A DNA stretch of 64,000 nt, taken from NCBI GenBank assembly GCA_001986395.2, contig MQVO02000002.1:2480001-2544000 (forward strand), in the 5' to 3' direction. Shown here piece by piece: positions 11,466 through 25,141 of this stretch. Below the pieces are notes generated by a model that searched no databases, was not told where the DNA came from, and saw only the letters and a program-made list of their open reading frames with translations. The translations under genes and the position numbers were made by a program. The number at the start of each line of letters is the position of its first letter. Within the stretch, counting starts at the first letter, position 1. This DNA is from Irpex lacteus (lineage: Eukaryota; Basidiomycota; Agaricomycetes; Polyporales; Irpicaceae).

Positions 11466-12576
11466 GTCGTTAATGTGTGTGTGGGCTTTGACGCAAAGGA
11501 GTGGTCGGGTTTGTGAGTGAGTGGGCTAAGTCACTAATATATAGGAAGCCGACTGGGTAAGGACTGGCGGGGGATGCAAGCGAGTGAGTGCTGTAGAGAT
11601 GTGTGTGAGTATTCGTGCGTTGCGGAGGCGAGGAGGTGATAGAATAAATGGAATAATTTATTTGAAGGTTACTCACCGTCCAAGCAAGAGGGAAGGGAAG
11701 GAGGGAAGAGCGAGATGAAAACCCGGTGGGCAGGTCCCGTCGCGAGTGCAGCAGCCCACTTATATGCCGCAGCCCAGAGACTAGCTTTCCCACGCCCCGC
11801 CAGGAACCAATACCAGCCATGCTTGGGCGGGTCCACAAGTCTCCGCCGTCCACGTTGCTCCTTCCAGAAAAATATTTAGGGTCGCCCTCTCTTTTCGGCG
11901 GTACGTTGTCTCTCCTGCTAATCCATTCAGTTATTTGTTCTCGGCCCACTGTGTTCCACGAGCAACATTCATGCAAGAAAATCCAGCTTCAGAGAGATGC
12001 ATACGACGATGGACTATTGTTCTGCGAAAGGGCAGTCCCCATGTCACGCACGGTCCTCCCGTTACTGCCGGGGAACCTGCCGTTGGAGCGGACGAGAAGT
12101 ATCATCAGATTGGCGCAGCAAGCATTCACGAAAACGTTGTTGTTGTTGTTGTCATAGACACTTGCATCTCCGGAGAACACCCTGCCCTGATTGGCAGGAA
12201 TTTCTCCTCGACCGACGTACATATTGAAGGTTCCGGACCCAGACCGACATCGCCTCCGGGGCCCGCTCACAGCCTGCAATACAGAAAGTCTAAGTAAACT
12301 CTCCGCGGCGAAATAATATTGTGTGCTTGACTCGAGGAACAATAATGTTCACGGAATGCTCAGATCGTTGTGCACTTTATCGATCATCTTATGACTGCCT
12401 ACCTTATCTCATCTGAGGATTAACGTGTGCAAGCAGCCTGATGCAGATGCCATGCAGATGAAACACAACGACCGCCTCATAGCTGTGTCAATGCCAATCT
12501 AATAGTCGTACAAAGATTAAGATTGCCTATAGATACACCGATCAATCAAGAACAAAGCTCTACAACATGGTCGATC
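11466..12576. other. intergenic, no gene seen
   Basis: Promoter region of the double-psi barrel gene (about 11466-11800), then about 700 bp without a recognisable gene. A short (GTT)n run lies at about 12136-12151. A 117-codon minus-strand frame (11989-12342) covers the same repeat and looks spurious. Confidence 0.45.
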
Positions 12577-14816
<2,240 letters not shown>

Positions 14817-15231
14817 CGTTGAACGTCTGGGGAGAGCTTACGGTGATCAGACATTCAAGTTGCCGCGGCGATTGTGGACTCAGGGCGCAGCCGAGATCTA
14901 GTGATGCGCCGTAGCTCCACATTTGGGAGCATACCGACGCTTTGGCAGCCTTGTGGAGCTGGCGTCTAGTACTGCTTTACCTTTCCTGCAGAAATTGAAG
15001 GCAAGGACGCACGTAAATTAGTATATATACTGAGTATAGCATCTATTCTATATTGTCCTGCTGAAGAGAAAGACCAGTCTCTGTTCCTACCAAACAAGCG
15101 CCTTTTATTGAGATCTATGCGAGCGGAGATCAAAACACATATCGGACCGGGCTACGCGGTGTTGTTGACCAAATCGTTCTTGCCAAGAACGGCAACACTT
15201 ACCACAAGTACTTCACGTTGTTACTGACAGC
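14817..15231. other. divergent promoter region of SRP54 and SPT8
   Basis: A 415 bp gap between two divergent start codons. No gene is seen; it presumably holds both promoters. Confidence 0.5.
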
Positions 15232-17804
15232 ATGTCCAGCGGGTCCGAAAGCGACGATGAAAACATATTCGGCGACGATGGTAGTGGCCAAGAGATAGAC
15301 GAAAACATACTTGGCGAACTCGAACAGGACCTCGACCGTGACGGCCAACCGTCAGACCAAGATGAGGTCAGTCGGGGTCTTCGCCTTATGTACTTTAGTG
15401 CTAATTTCAATCTAGGAATCAGACACGGAGGACTCTGACTCTGCTGGCGATGATGACGATGACGATGAGGACGACGAGTCTCAGCGGCCGCCACCACCTC
15501 CGCCAATTAGTGCCCCGCCAGCTGCACAACTTGAGCCACAGGTGCTTGTAGACACGTCTATGGCCATGCAAGTGTCTCCTCCGACTGATACACAATACCC
15601 CATCCATCCATCTCCTCGAGCACCTTCCTCTCGCGAGACCAGTCCTTTTGTTAAAGGTATCTACTTCTCACACAAATAAGCACAGACTACTGCATATATT
15701 GACGACGGCCATAGCAGCTTCGCCTACACTCCAAGCGCGTCCACCGTCACCCGCTGGCCTCAGAAAACTGCAAATTCTAAAGTCTATAACTCACTGGCCT
15801 CGCTCTTTCACCGTCGAAGCCATCTGTGCCATCCCTCACCCCGCTCCCACCCACTCCCTCGCCGCCTCGCTCTGCATGACACATCTCATCACGGGTTCAG
15901 AAGACGGCTACATTCGTGATTATGACATATTCTCTGGTTTGAACGGTAAAGTGTTATTGAGTGCACCTCAGAGACATCATTGCGGGGTGATGGAGGGTGT
16001 CATCAAGGCGGCGCAGTTTAGGTACTGGTGGGAGAACCCCTCGGACCCAAGGAACCATCCACAATCTGGGACGGGGCTGGGTCCGGCGGATGAGGTATCG
16101 GTGTGTCAGCCATATAGCATGCTGATGCACTCGGACGCACTGTGGTCGCTTGCCGGGACTGATGTAAGGTCATTTCCGTCCAATCTCCAGTTTGCTCTGT
16201 TTCGGCGTGCTGTGACGGTTTGGTTGCAACTGACTACCTCTGTCCTTGACGTAGGAAGGACATATCAACTTGTTCACGGTACGACATCAGCCAGGGACGC
16301 TGATACACACGATGTATGGCCATTCCAGACGTCCTGTGTCGGCCATGGCCATGCGTCATGACGAAAAGGGCTTCTACAGTGCCGGTTGGGATGGTGAAGC
16401 GCACGTAAGCAACGTTCATTGTTCTTTCAGATAGTCTACGAGATTTGAACGTTCAACTCAGGAATGGGACCTCAACACTGGACAAGTGGTTCGCAGCTAC
16501 ACCGCCCATCCGTCACAGCTCGTAGCAGTTGCGGTCAGACCAATTGAGAGCGACTACACAGGTATCGTCCCCTGGGTCGGGCAGCCGAGGGTCAACATCA
16601 CACCTTCTGCTTCTTGGAATCAAACCCGATCGCATTCACAATCCCAGTCCCAATTCCAGTTCCAACCTCCAGAAGACGTGAAAATGTATTCCATGGACCC
16701 GAGCGAGGAGCCTTCTGAACTTGCAGTGAAGCAAGAACCGCAACCCTTCCCTCCACCCCCACCGCAACAAACCGATGTACTACCGCCACCGCCGCAACAA
16801 GATGATGACACCAAATCAGACACCTCCTTCGACCCCCTCTTCGACGAAGCAGAAGGCGACATGGCAGACGACAACTTTCCAACTCCTACTCAACAATCGC
16901 AACCGCAACCTCAACCTCACGCCCCAAACCCACCTCCACCACCAGAACCCATCACAACCCAACTAAGCATGCCAGGTCCAGGTCTCCCCTCCCTACCCTC
17001 CGCCCGACTCCCACCCGCGCCTGCACCCGCACCCAAAAACGCCCCACCAATCCTCGACCCCCTCTCTTACACGACATTCAGCCCTGACGTCCTCCTCACC
17101 GCCTCCATCGACGGCCAAGTCATGCTCTGGGACCGACGCGTACACTCACCGGGGCGCGGGGTAGGGAGACTATGGATGAGCGAGAAGACACCGCCGTGGT
17201 GTGTATCGGCTTGTTGGAGTGCGGATGGGTCGCAGGTGTATGCGGGGAGGAGGAATGGGACTGTGGATGTTTGGGATGTCCGTATGGGTGTTACAGGAGG
17301 AGAGGCGGACGGTGTGGGGATGGGGATGGGGATGGAGGGGCAGAGGACGCCGAGGGTGTTGAAGGTGATTAGGAACCCGCCGTCGTCTGGGGTTGTGTCG
17401 TACGTGTGTGCGTTCCCTGATGGGCGACATATTGCTTGGTGAGTGCGGCTCTTGTACGAGCATTGAGTCGATGATATCGGAGACTTATGATTTCTGAACA
17501 GTGCGTCGACGGATAATATTCGATTGTGGAATGTCGCAGAAGCAGGGGAACCGGATGCAGTTAGTGGGAGGATGAAGAGTGGTGTGCAGTTCAAGATCAT
17601 ACCGGGGCACCACGGAGGGACTATTTCTCAACTACGTACGTCTGCTGGGTTTTATCTGAGTGTTTTGCGGGTGCTGACAATACCACTCTCGACGCAGTGG
17701 TCGACAAACAAGGTCGGTTCCTTGTTAGTGCGAGCAGCAACCGAGGGTGGTTCGGCGAGTCCTCCAAGACGGTCTTCATCCATGACATCAAGAAGAACTG
17801 GTAG
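15232..17804 (+). CDS. spt8: SPT8-like WD40 subunit of the SAGA transcription coactivator
   Basis: SPT8 is the SAGA subunit that helps deliver or hold TATA-binding protein. Seven exons (15232-15366, 15416-15656, 15718-16163, 16255-16404, 16462-17438, 17502-17635, 17698-17804) give 729 residues. The N-terminal 60 residues are acidic (SGSESDDENIFGDD, later a DDDDDDEDDE run), as in yeast Spt8. The WD40 propeller follows: LITGSEDGYIRDYD, KAAQFRYWW, SLAGTDEGHINLF, FYSAGWDGEAHEWDLNTG, LLTASIDGQVMLWD, VYAGRRNGTVDVWD, ASTDNIRLWNV. A Pro/Gln-rich insert of about 120 residues interrupts the propeller between two blades. The C-terminal SSNRGWFGESSKTVFIHDIK matches the family-specific ending. Confidence in the family is high; the insert boundaries are visible only by composition. 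Confidence 0.92.
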
Positions 17805-18125
17805 TATGTGCTAAGAATATGAATTGGCTACCGAGGTGGTAGCTTCTGCTTAGGAATTCCTCTTTATGTTGTGTCGTGTCTCGTCCTGATTGTTGACGTT
17901 ATACCTCTGCTGTATCTAGTAATCTCGAATCCCAACTTGTACGTATGGACTTGTGACAGATGCATGGTCCGCGGTAAGCTACAAGAGTGAACTCCAGAGT
18001 CACCATGTACAAGAAAATACATTAACTGACGTGAGTATTTAGTAGCACCTAGGATTTACAGTGTCGCGTTGGATACCTCTGTTGCTAACCTTCTAACAAA
18101 TGTGATCTAGGACAGAATCCGGGGA
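17805..18125. other. 3' flanks of SPT8 and the first F-box gene
   Basis: About 320 bp between convergent genes. No gene is seen. Confidence 0.5.
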
Positions 18126-19626
18126 CTAGAGAACTTTGAACGGCCTTCCTTCTGGGAGGAAAACAACAGCGACATGGTCAGGAAGGTCCAAAATTCGGTG
18201 TAAACCTTCCGCCATCGCGGCGGTTATATGAGGTGGACGGATGAGAGAGGGCAGGTCGGCAAAAGCGACCATACGAAGGGCGCGGAATCGCCGGAGGATA
18301 TTTTTGAGTGGTTCCCAGTAATACTCCTGGTAAATTTTCGAAAGTGCACCTTTGAAGTTCCAATGTATCTTGATAGACTCCAGCGTATCGTTGGCTGCAG
18401 GTGGGAGTGAGTCGATGATGGCACAGAACGTCTCCCAAGACAACGCGTCGTTAGGGTTAGGAGTTTCCTGCCCGTACTCTCTGTTTTCCAGATAGAGATG
18501 TTGTAGTCGAGAACATGCCTGTAAAGTTATGTGTGTACCATAGCTTTCGCGATCTGCACCTCTTGTCAGTACTAGAAGAGCGCAGTGGGAATGGAAACTA
18601 TTACTGGCCTCGAATGATACTGAGTAAGTTCAGTCGCAAGTCCCGGATGCTGCGCCCAATATAGCTGAGTGCAGTGCCTAAAGGTGGTGGGATTTCATAC
18701 TGATGAACTATGTATTGGATATGCGCATTCTCTAGCCGTGAGGGCTGGCATATATGGTGCAAGATTTGACACCAGGCGACCAGAGTCCTATCACACCAGA
18801 ATGCGTTGTCCACTGTCACTTCCCGTAGGAGAAGCTTATGGGTTTGTCGGTAACGAGGTAAGACCTTTTGGATGTACTTGGACATGTAGATGACCTCTGT
18901 GTCCCTGGGTAGAGATGGCAGTACCAAGGAATTGATCTCTGAGAACAAGCCCAGTAGGTTGAGAATACAGTTGGTGTAGCGTGCACTTTCACCCTCCGAG
19001 TCGAGGTTACGATGCACAGAGGATTGGAGACCAAAGCCAAGCCTCCTGAGTTTGAACCGTGTTCGAGGAGGCTCACTGATCGTCTCGACAAACGATCCCT
19101 TGTGAGGTAGAGAAGCATCGATGTCCAAGGTTTGAAGACGGGGGAGTGCAGTGATTATGTCAAGCAGATACAGAGTTTCGTCGGCTGAGTGGGCAACCGG
19201 ATCCATGCAGGCGGGACCTGCGACTGCTAGAGAACGGATGTTTTTCAAGAAGGAATTTTCGTCCGCGGCCAACTTCGTCGTGAGCTCAAGGTAATAGTGA
19301 CAGGGACGTGGCAGGGCGATTGTGCCGAAGAGGTGAAACTTGGCGGCAGAGCGCCATTGGTGTGATACGAGGGAGCAGCTCAAGAGAGATGTCTTATCAC
19401 TGTGTAGAAAATCGAGAATATACGACACTATCTCGAATGGCCATGACTTGGTAACAAGATAGTTATGCGATCTAGAAAGCGTTATCTGCTGTTCAGCGCA
19501 ATAGTTTATGGGCAGAACGTTTGAATTCGTAAGACTGACAGGCTGTTCTCTGAGTTCGTTCCTGCAACCGTGTGTGATTCGACTTCCATCGTCGAAGTGA
19601 CAGGCGAGAGAGAGAGCAGACGGCAT
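18126..19626 (-). CDS. F-box domain protein, basidiomycete type
   Basis: Two exons (19626-18621 and 18553-18126) close in phase at 477 residues. The F-box lies at about residues 62-105: WPFEIVSYILDFLHSDKTSL, then CSLVSHQWRSAAKFHLFGTI, the pattern of agaricomycete F-box proteins that recruit Skp1 and Cullin. The rest is Leu-rich with segments such as LPRLQTLDIDASL and RFKLRRLGFGL that resemble degenerate leucine-rich repeats for substrate binding. The substrate is unknown. The join uses a donor reading GTATCA just ahead of an in-frame stop; the alternative donor two codons later gives the wrong phase. It is the first of three F-box genes within 8 kb, all on the minus strand. Confidence 0.82.
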
Positions 19627-19737
19627 TGGGCAACCACTGGCAAGGGTGGGCTGTCAAGTTCTAGGACGCGATGCCACTTTCGCCACTGCTCTCTATTTGG
19701 ATGGGCGCCTAATAAACCATATTTGGTAATTAAAAGT

Positions 19738-19751
19738 GGCAAAAAGAAAAA
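19738..19751 (-). terminator. Pol III T-tract terminator of tRNA-Phe
   Basis: On the minus strand the tRNA 3' end is followed directly by runs of five or more T interrupted by single other bases. Confidence 0.75.
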
Positions 19752-19862
19752 TGCCAGGAGCGTGGATTGAACACGCGACCTTCAGAAGGCACGTGATATC
19801 CCGACATTACTATATCAGGCAAGTGCTTCAGTCTGCTGCTCTCCCAGCTGAGCTATCCCGGC
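19752..19862 (-). tRNA. trnF: tRNA-Phe (GAA) with 38-nt intron
   Basis: On the minus strand, a seven-pair acceptor stem GCCGGGA/TCCTGGC, D arm GCTCAGCTGGGAGAGC, anticodon loop CTGAAG and T arm GCGTG-TTCAATC-CACGC are all present. The anticodon is GAA. The 38-nt intron starts one base 3' of the anticodon, the standard position for nuclear tRNA introns. Removing it leaves 73 nt including the discriminator A. Pair 27-43 is a G-A mismatch. A T-rich Pol III terminator follows immediately (the A-rich stretch at 19738-19750 on the plus strand). CCA is not encoded, as expected in a eukaryote. Confidence 0.92.
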
Positions 19863-20238
19863 GATGTTGAAGTGGGCTTTGCGTAGCAATCTATACTGAG
19901 CAGCTCCCTACCTCAGATCATAAGACAGAGCCTCCTTGAAGGTGTGCCCGGACCCTCTGCAAGCCGCAGGGTCCTTCGGCCTTTCTGTAATGGACAGGAT
20001 ATCCGTGCCATGCGAGGAGTATCCCTACGAGCGGCCAGCCGTCTAGCAGAGTATGAAGTCACAGCTATACCGAGTCGGAATAAGGCTTTCTACACGTACA
20101 AATTTACAGGAAAGTTCACTCAAGAGGATTTAAGCAGAATTCGACTACAATTACAATTTACACGCGGAGCTTTCACTTACTTTACTGCAAAGAAAACCGA
20201 TGTCCCATCTCTACTTATATACAGCTCTAATGGAACAC
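19863..20238. other. upstream of tRNA-Phe and 3' flank of F-box gene 2
   Basis: About 375 bp. A 105-codon plus-strand open frame covers part of it but has no recognisable family. No supported gene. Confidence 0.4.
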
Positions 20239-21546
20239 TTACTCCTCTTGCGGCTCATTAGCACGAAGACGTAGTACTACATCCTCCGGCAAGTCGGTGC
20301 ACATCTCCCGTAACTGGCTCTCCATAAAACGCATAACTTGCTCGTCGAGTTTCTTCTCCATCAAGTTGTCAACAAACGTGACTGTACGCAATGAGCGAGA
20401 TGCACGCAGCGCACGAAAGATGTCGTCTCGGTGACCGGAGTGGTTGCAGGAGAAGGTGAACGTCTCCAGGGTGCTATGTCCTGCAACGGCCTCGATGAGT
20501 ACGCAGAGCGCTGTTAGATATACCGCGTTGCGTATCACGACCGGCGTGGCACGGATGGTCAGGTGTTTGAGCTCTGTGCAGGAGGAAAGGCTGAGGCGGT
20601 CTGCAATATTTGCCACAGGGTCTATGTGAGTTTAAGGGTGAGTGGGAGTGTAAATGCGGATTCGTTGGGCAGTCTCACCTGCCATGTGAGCTAGGATGCC
20701 TGAGACATCTAGCTTCAGAGAATACAGGTTGGGACCGACAGCAGAGAGTAAAGACCCCAACGGCGCGGGATCCCATGGGAAGGAAGTTAGGATGTGGATA
20801 GTGGTCAATGTCGTCGTCGTAGCAGTCCGTCGCAGCGTCTCCAGCCAGAATTCAGTCCCAGAGGCGACGTCGTCTATAACCAGCTTCTTCACGCGAAGGT
20901 TCTTCGGGATAGACTGAGCAAGTGCAGTGTCAAACTGATTCTCTCCGTCCGGCTCTGATGGTTTAGTTTCGAAGCGGAGGTATTGTAACGTGAGCGTGTC
21001 TATTTCGGAGAAAATACCGAGGACGTCTAGGAAGTGTTCTGGAGTATGGTGAGTGGCTGCGCCTCCATACGCTAGTTCTAGAGACTGAAGAGCAAAGCGA
21101 TCTTTGGGAGGAGAAAGACGTGGGGCGTTCTTGTGGTCAGTGTGATGCACATGGAAGAGAGACAGATCTGTCAGGTGGGGGAGTGACGTGAGCATAGCTG
21201 CCAATGCCCATGGCGAGACGATAGGTCGTAGGTTAGGGTACTGGCCATTGATGCGCAGCTTCTGTACGTGCACGGCGATAGAGTTTGGGCTGTGAATGAA
21301 GCCTTCAAACCCTTGCAGTTTCTGCCTACCAGAGAGTTCTACAGAGGAGAAGAGATGGAACCTGGCGGCGTCGTTCCATTGGTGGGCGAGGACGGAGCAG
21401 CCAAGTAGGGTGGGTATGTCATCGTGCAGGAAGTCGACGATATAGTCGACCACTTCCTGCGGTAATTCCAGGGGCTCAGAACGACCTCTGGTGCGGGGTA
21501 AGCTAATGTCACAGTGTTCGATAAGCCTTCTCTTACAGTGTTCCAA
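20239..21546 (-). CDS. F-box domain protein 2 (5' end unresolved)
   Basis: Two joined exons, about 21546-20679 and 20621-20239, stay in phase across a 57-nt intron for about 416 codons. The F-box is LELPQEVVDYIVDFLHDDIP, then GCSVLAHQWNDAARFHLFSS, close to F-box gene 1 in wording (DYIVDFLHDD against SYILDFLHSD). The remainder has Leu-rich segments such as LPHLTDLSLFHVHHT and IDTLTLQYLRF. No ATG precedes the F-box within the open frame, which begins at a TTG. A further 5' exon probably lies at about 21560-21727, where a minus-strand frame starting with ATG overlaps the predicted first exon of the NEDD1-like gene. The product is inferred to be a Skp1-Cullin substrate adaptor with unknown target. 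Confidence 0.78.
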
Positions 21547-21694
21547 CCCGCTTTCCTACTTTCAATAGCTTTGCTAGCTTTGACCTTCGACTCGAGATCC
21601 CAACCGACGCAAGCAGACCCACCATTCTACTCTCGTAGAATAATCCTTCGAGGCTGCTGGTCGCCTGGGAGAGAACTGAGAGACGAGCGTGAGC

Positions 21695-24600
21695 ATGGTC
21701 GTGGTTACGAATCGGCTCCGGGGCCACCGTGCGGAGTCAGGAACAATTCCACGTGATTCGTGCGTCGATCTCGTCAGTGCGTCCGAAGGTGAGTCTAAGT
21801 TTGAAGTTCTTCAACTTTGGGCAAGGCTTTTACAGCCGCCTTCTCCTGGTTTCCTCTATACCCCTCTGGCTGGCCCTGTACTATGCTCGCGGCTTGTACC
21901 AAAAATGCTTTATTTGTTCTCGACGCTACGACTCTGAAGAACCCGCCGACAACAGTGCCGGTCACGACATCTCTATCTCAACGACCCACCGCCAGTGCTT
22001 GGGCAGCAGACAACAGCTGCTTGTACGTTGCTGGTTCTAATGACATATCTAAGTTCAGTCCCACTGGATATCTATACTCGTCTACTATTCCCCTATCTCG
22101 TCCGCCGACTTCTCTCATAACTAAGGATAACGGCGATACCCTCATTTACACCTCCGGCAACGAGATTGCCCTCTTGCAATCAACCACCGGAAAGGAGCTG
22201 TCCAAACTAGACTTACAGGACCAGGATGCCACATTACTCTCTCTATCCCAGGATGAGACACTAATTGCCGTATGCTTGACCTCTGGAGAGGTACAAGTAC
22301 ACAATCTCAGCTCTGGAACTTCACCCGTAGTTCTCAGAGGTATCAACGGGATTGGGGAGGAGGCCGGGAGGAGGGCACGCTACAATGGAGAAGTGACGGC
22401 TCTGGCATTTCACGCGCACTCGCCAACGCAACTATTGCTAGCGTTAGGGCCCCGACTGCTTGTCTACGATACTGTACAGCCAGCAAGGCCAGCAAAGGTC
22501 TTCTTATTGAACAAGCTTGAAGGGAAGCTTGTCTCGATCGCATGCAGCCCGTTCAGCAAGACGCTTATCGCGGTTGCGTCGAGCACAGGAAAGATTTGGC
22601 TAGTGGATATCGCAAAGGACAGTGGGTGCGTATGTATCTGAATCTGTTGAATAAGTGCCTCACGTCATGTATCACTCTATAGACCGTTCAGAACTGTGTC
22701 TCTCCATGCTACTATAACTTGCATGACGTTCTCCGCTGAGGGTGCTGCCCTCTACGCCGGAACAGACGACGGAAGGCTGCTCACGGTAGACCTTCGTGCT
22801 CTTGACAAGCCAGCCAAGGCCGTCACCCTTTCTGACAGCAGTCTACCGATCGTTTGCTTGTCTATTCAGGTGCGTCTTTCTCTCATTTTCAGCATTTCGT
22901 GACAGTAAGACAGATGACGATATCTAGAGAAAGCTAAATACCAGTAGTGGGCCTCTCAGACTGCCTAGCTCGAAACCAACACCGAGCGCAATGAAACGGA
23001 GAAACGCGACACCCACCGACAGAGACAGCGCCCGCGCGAAGAAAACCGTTCCTCCATCACCGTCAACCGCCGGCTTAACCTCCCCCACCGCCACCACACG
23101 CCCGCCTCGCACACGCACAATCTCATCGACCAACAGGTCTGCGACGCCCGCCAAGACTGCACCCAAAACCGGCTGGAAAACCTCAGCATCTCCAGCACCA
23201 GCGAAACACAAACCATCGCCTCCGACACCTTCTGGCAACGGTTCTCGCTCCCGCAAAGTCTCGATAGAGAGCCCTCCGCCTCTTCCTTCGCTGCGCTCTC
23301 GGACGACTTCGGGTACGAGTGCAAGTGCGGTGGTCACTTCTCCGAGCTCAAGGACTACCGGCGGCTCGATACTGTCGCGTACGACGAGTATCACTAGCGT
23401 TAGCCCGCCTATTTCTCGGAAACCTAGTCGAACTGGATTAGTGTTGAAGAGGAATCCCGTAACACCCCCGCCACCATCGAAGTCGCCTCGTAAACCTATG
23501 GGACAGGATCTCCGCTCCAGTGAGTCTGAGTTTCAGTGCTTTCAGCTAAAGGTGCTTGCGCTCATACATTTCATGGATCACGTTCATAGAAGACGTCAAC
23601 CAGTCTACCGCGGGACCTAGTGCCCTTGTGGTCTCCCCTCGTCGCACGCGGACGATCTCAGAATCTGCAGTCGTCACCTCCACCCCGGCGCGGGCACCCT
23701 CGAACTCGAATTCGCGGACGTTCTCAGGACCTACCACTTCTACTCCCAGACCGAAACCGAAATCGACACCGCAGAATCGCAAGGATACGAATGCACTTGC
23801 CAGCTCGCTTCGCTCTCCTCCCGCTAACACCCATCAGACGAGACAACGAACAGTCTCAGCACGCTCCGCATCTGCCTCCACCGCTGCCGCACCCTCCCTT
23901 CCAAAGTCACACCTACCTCCACAGCAGCGAAAGTCCGCGCCATTACCATTACAAGCAGTGGCAGTCTCGCCCATACCTCCCATGCCTCTCTTACCTGGGG
24001 ACGAGCAGCTGACAGCGATCAACATGAAGTGGGCGACGGCGGTGCAGTCGCGCACGCCGAGTCCCGATTTTGGGTCTTTGCCCGGCGTCACGGTGACGTC
24101 TCCCGTGAAGAGCCCTAGTGCGACGACTCGGAAGGGGCTTGCTGAGCTGGAGGCTATCGGGTCGGATATGTTGGGCCTTGGGTTGGCTGAGATTCGACGG
24201 CAGATACGTGCGGAGCAGCGGTACGATGTGGAAGGAGACGATGGAGATGGTAAGGAGACGGGTGGGGAAGATACGGATGTGAAGGAGGAGGAGGAGGAGA
24301 TGCAGAAGTCTGCTGCGAAGGAAGTTGAAGTGCCTGAGAGTGAGGTGGTTATCGAGGAAATTGAGGTTATACCTGACAACCAGGAAGCTGGCAAGAATAC
24401 CGATCCGGGCATACGGATGGTGGTGCATATCACGCCGCGACATCCCTCAGAAAGAACAGACAAGGAATGGCCATCTGCAGGATCTCCCTATACCATCCTC
24501 AAGAACCCCCAATCACCTCATTCAAGCCACTCGAGTCAGTCTGCACCGCAGGAGATGCTCCATGCCCTACTCCGCGACGCACTGTACGACTTCCGGCGGG

Positions 24601-24755
24601 AGGTGAAGAGCGATATGATTGGGCTTCATTTGGATGTTGTGAGGATGGGACGGGGGTGGCGGAAGGAGATGAGGGAGGTGGTGGGGGAGGTGCGTGGGCT
24701 GAGGGAGGAGAATGAGAGGTTGCGTGGGGAGGTTGAGCGGTTGAGGGGTGGGTGA
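21695..24755 (+). CDS. NEDD1-like WD40 protein (gamma-tubulin complex recruitment)
   Basis: Five exons (21695-21788, 21836-22625, 22683-22869, 22928-23519, 23590-24755) give 942 residues. The N-terminal third is a WD40 propeller with blades such as AWAADNSCLYVAGSNDISKF, LLSLSQDETLIAVCL, VTALAFHAHSPTQLLLAL, VSIACSPFSKTLIAVASS and CMTFSAEGAALYAGTDDG. The middle is a long basic Ser/Thr/Pro-rich low-complexity region. The last 65 residues are a helical coiled coil: LLRDALYDFRREVKSDMIGL, then VVRMGRGWRKEM, ending REENERLRGEVERLRGG. The order WD40, disordered, C-terminal helix with a DFR..D...L pattern is that of animal and plant NEDD1, which binds gamma-tubulin. The first exon and its ATG are the least certain part; an internal ATG at 21880 is the alternative start. 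Confidence 0.78.
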
Positions 24756-25141
24756 TTTTGTGGGGTGTATGTGTACCGATGTGGGTGTTGTGTGTATGTG
24801 ATTTGATGACGGACGATGGCACGCAGCTGGTGTAAGAGAGGGATAGTTATATGTAATTCCGTGAGCACCGAGCACCATAATCATATACATACACAGCTGT
24901 CTACCAAAGCACATGAGTAAATCGACAAGCGAAACCTAAAAATACGACGACTACCTACTGGCAGGATCCCTATATTATTATCTAGTATCTACAAGCACTC
25001 GCACAACAGCCGTGCAACCCAATAAATCGTAGTAAGATCAGTACGACAGCACATACTGGCAGACACCAGACCTGCCAGCTCCCATTAAGTTATTGTAAGC
25101 CGCTCACAAAACGGAGAGCACCACCATCTAAATCAATCAAT
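24756..25141. other. convergent 3' flanks of NEDD1-like gene and F-box gene 3
   Basis: About 385 bp between convergent genes. The first 70 bases are very G/T-rich. No gene is seen. Confidence 0.5.

Noticed and set aside
11989..12342. 117-codon minus-strand frame with an Asn run
   Set aside because: The Asn run comes from a (GTT)n microsatellite; no family or promoter evidence.
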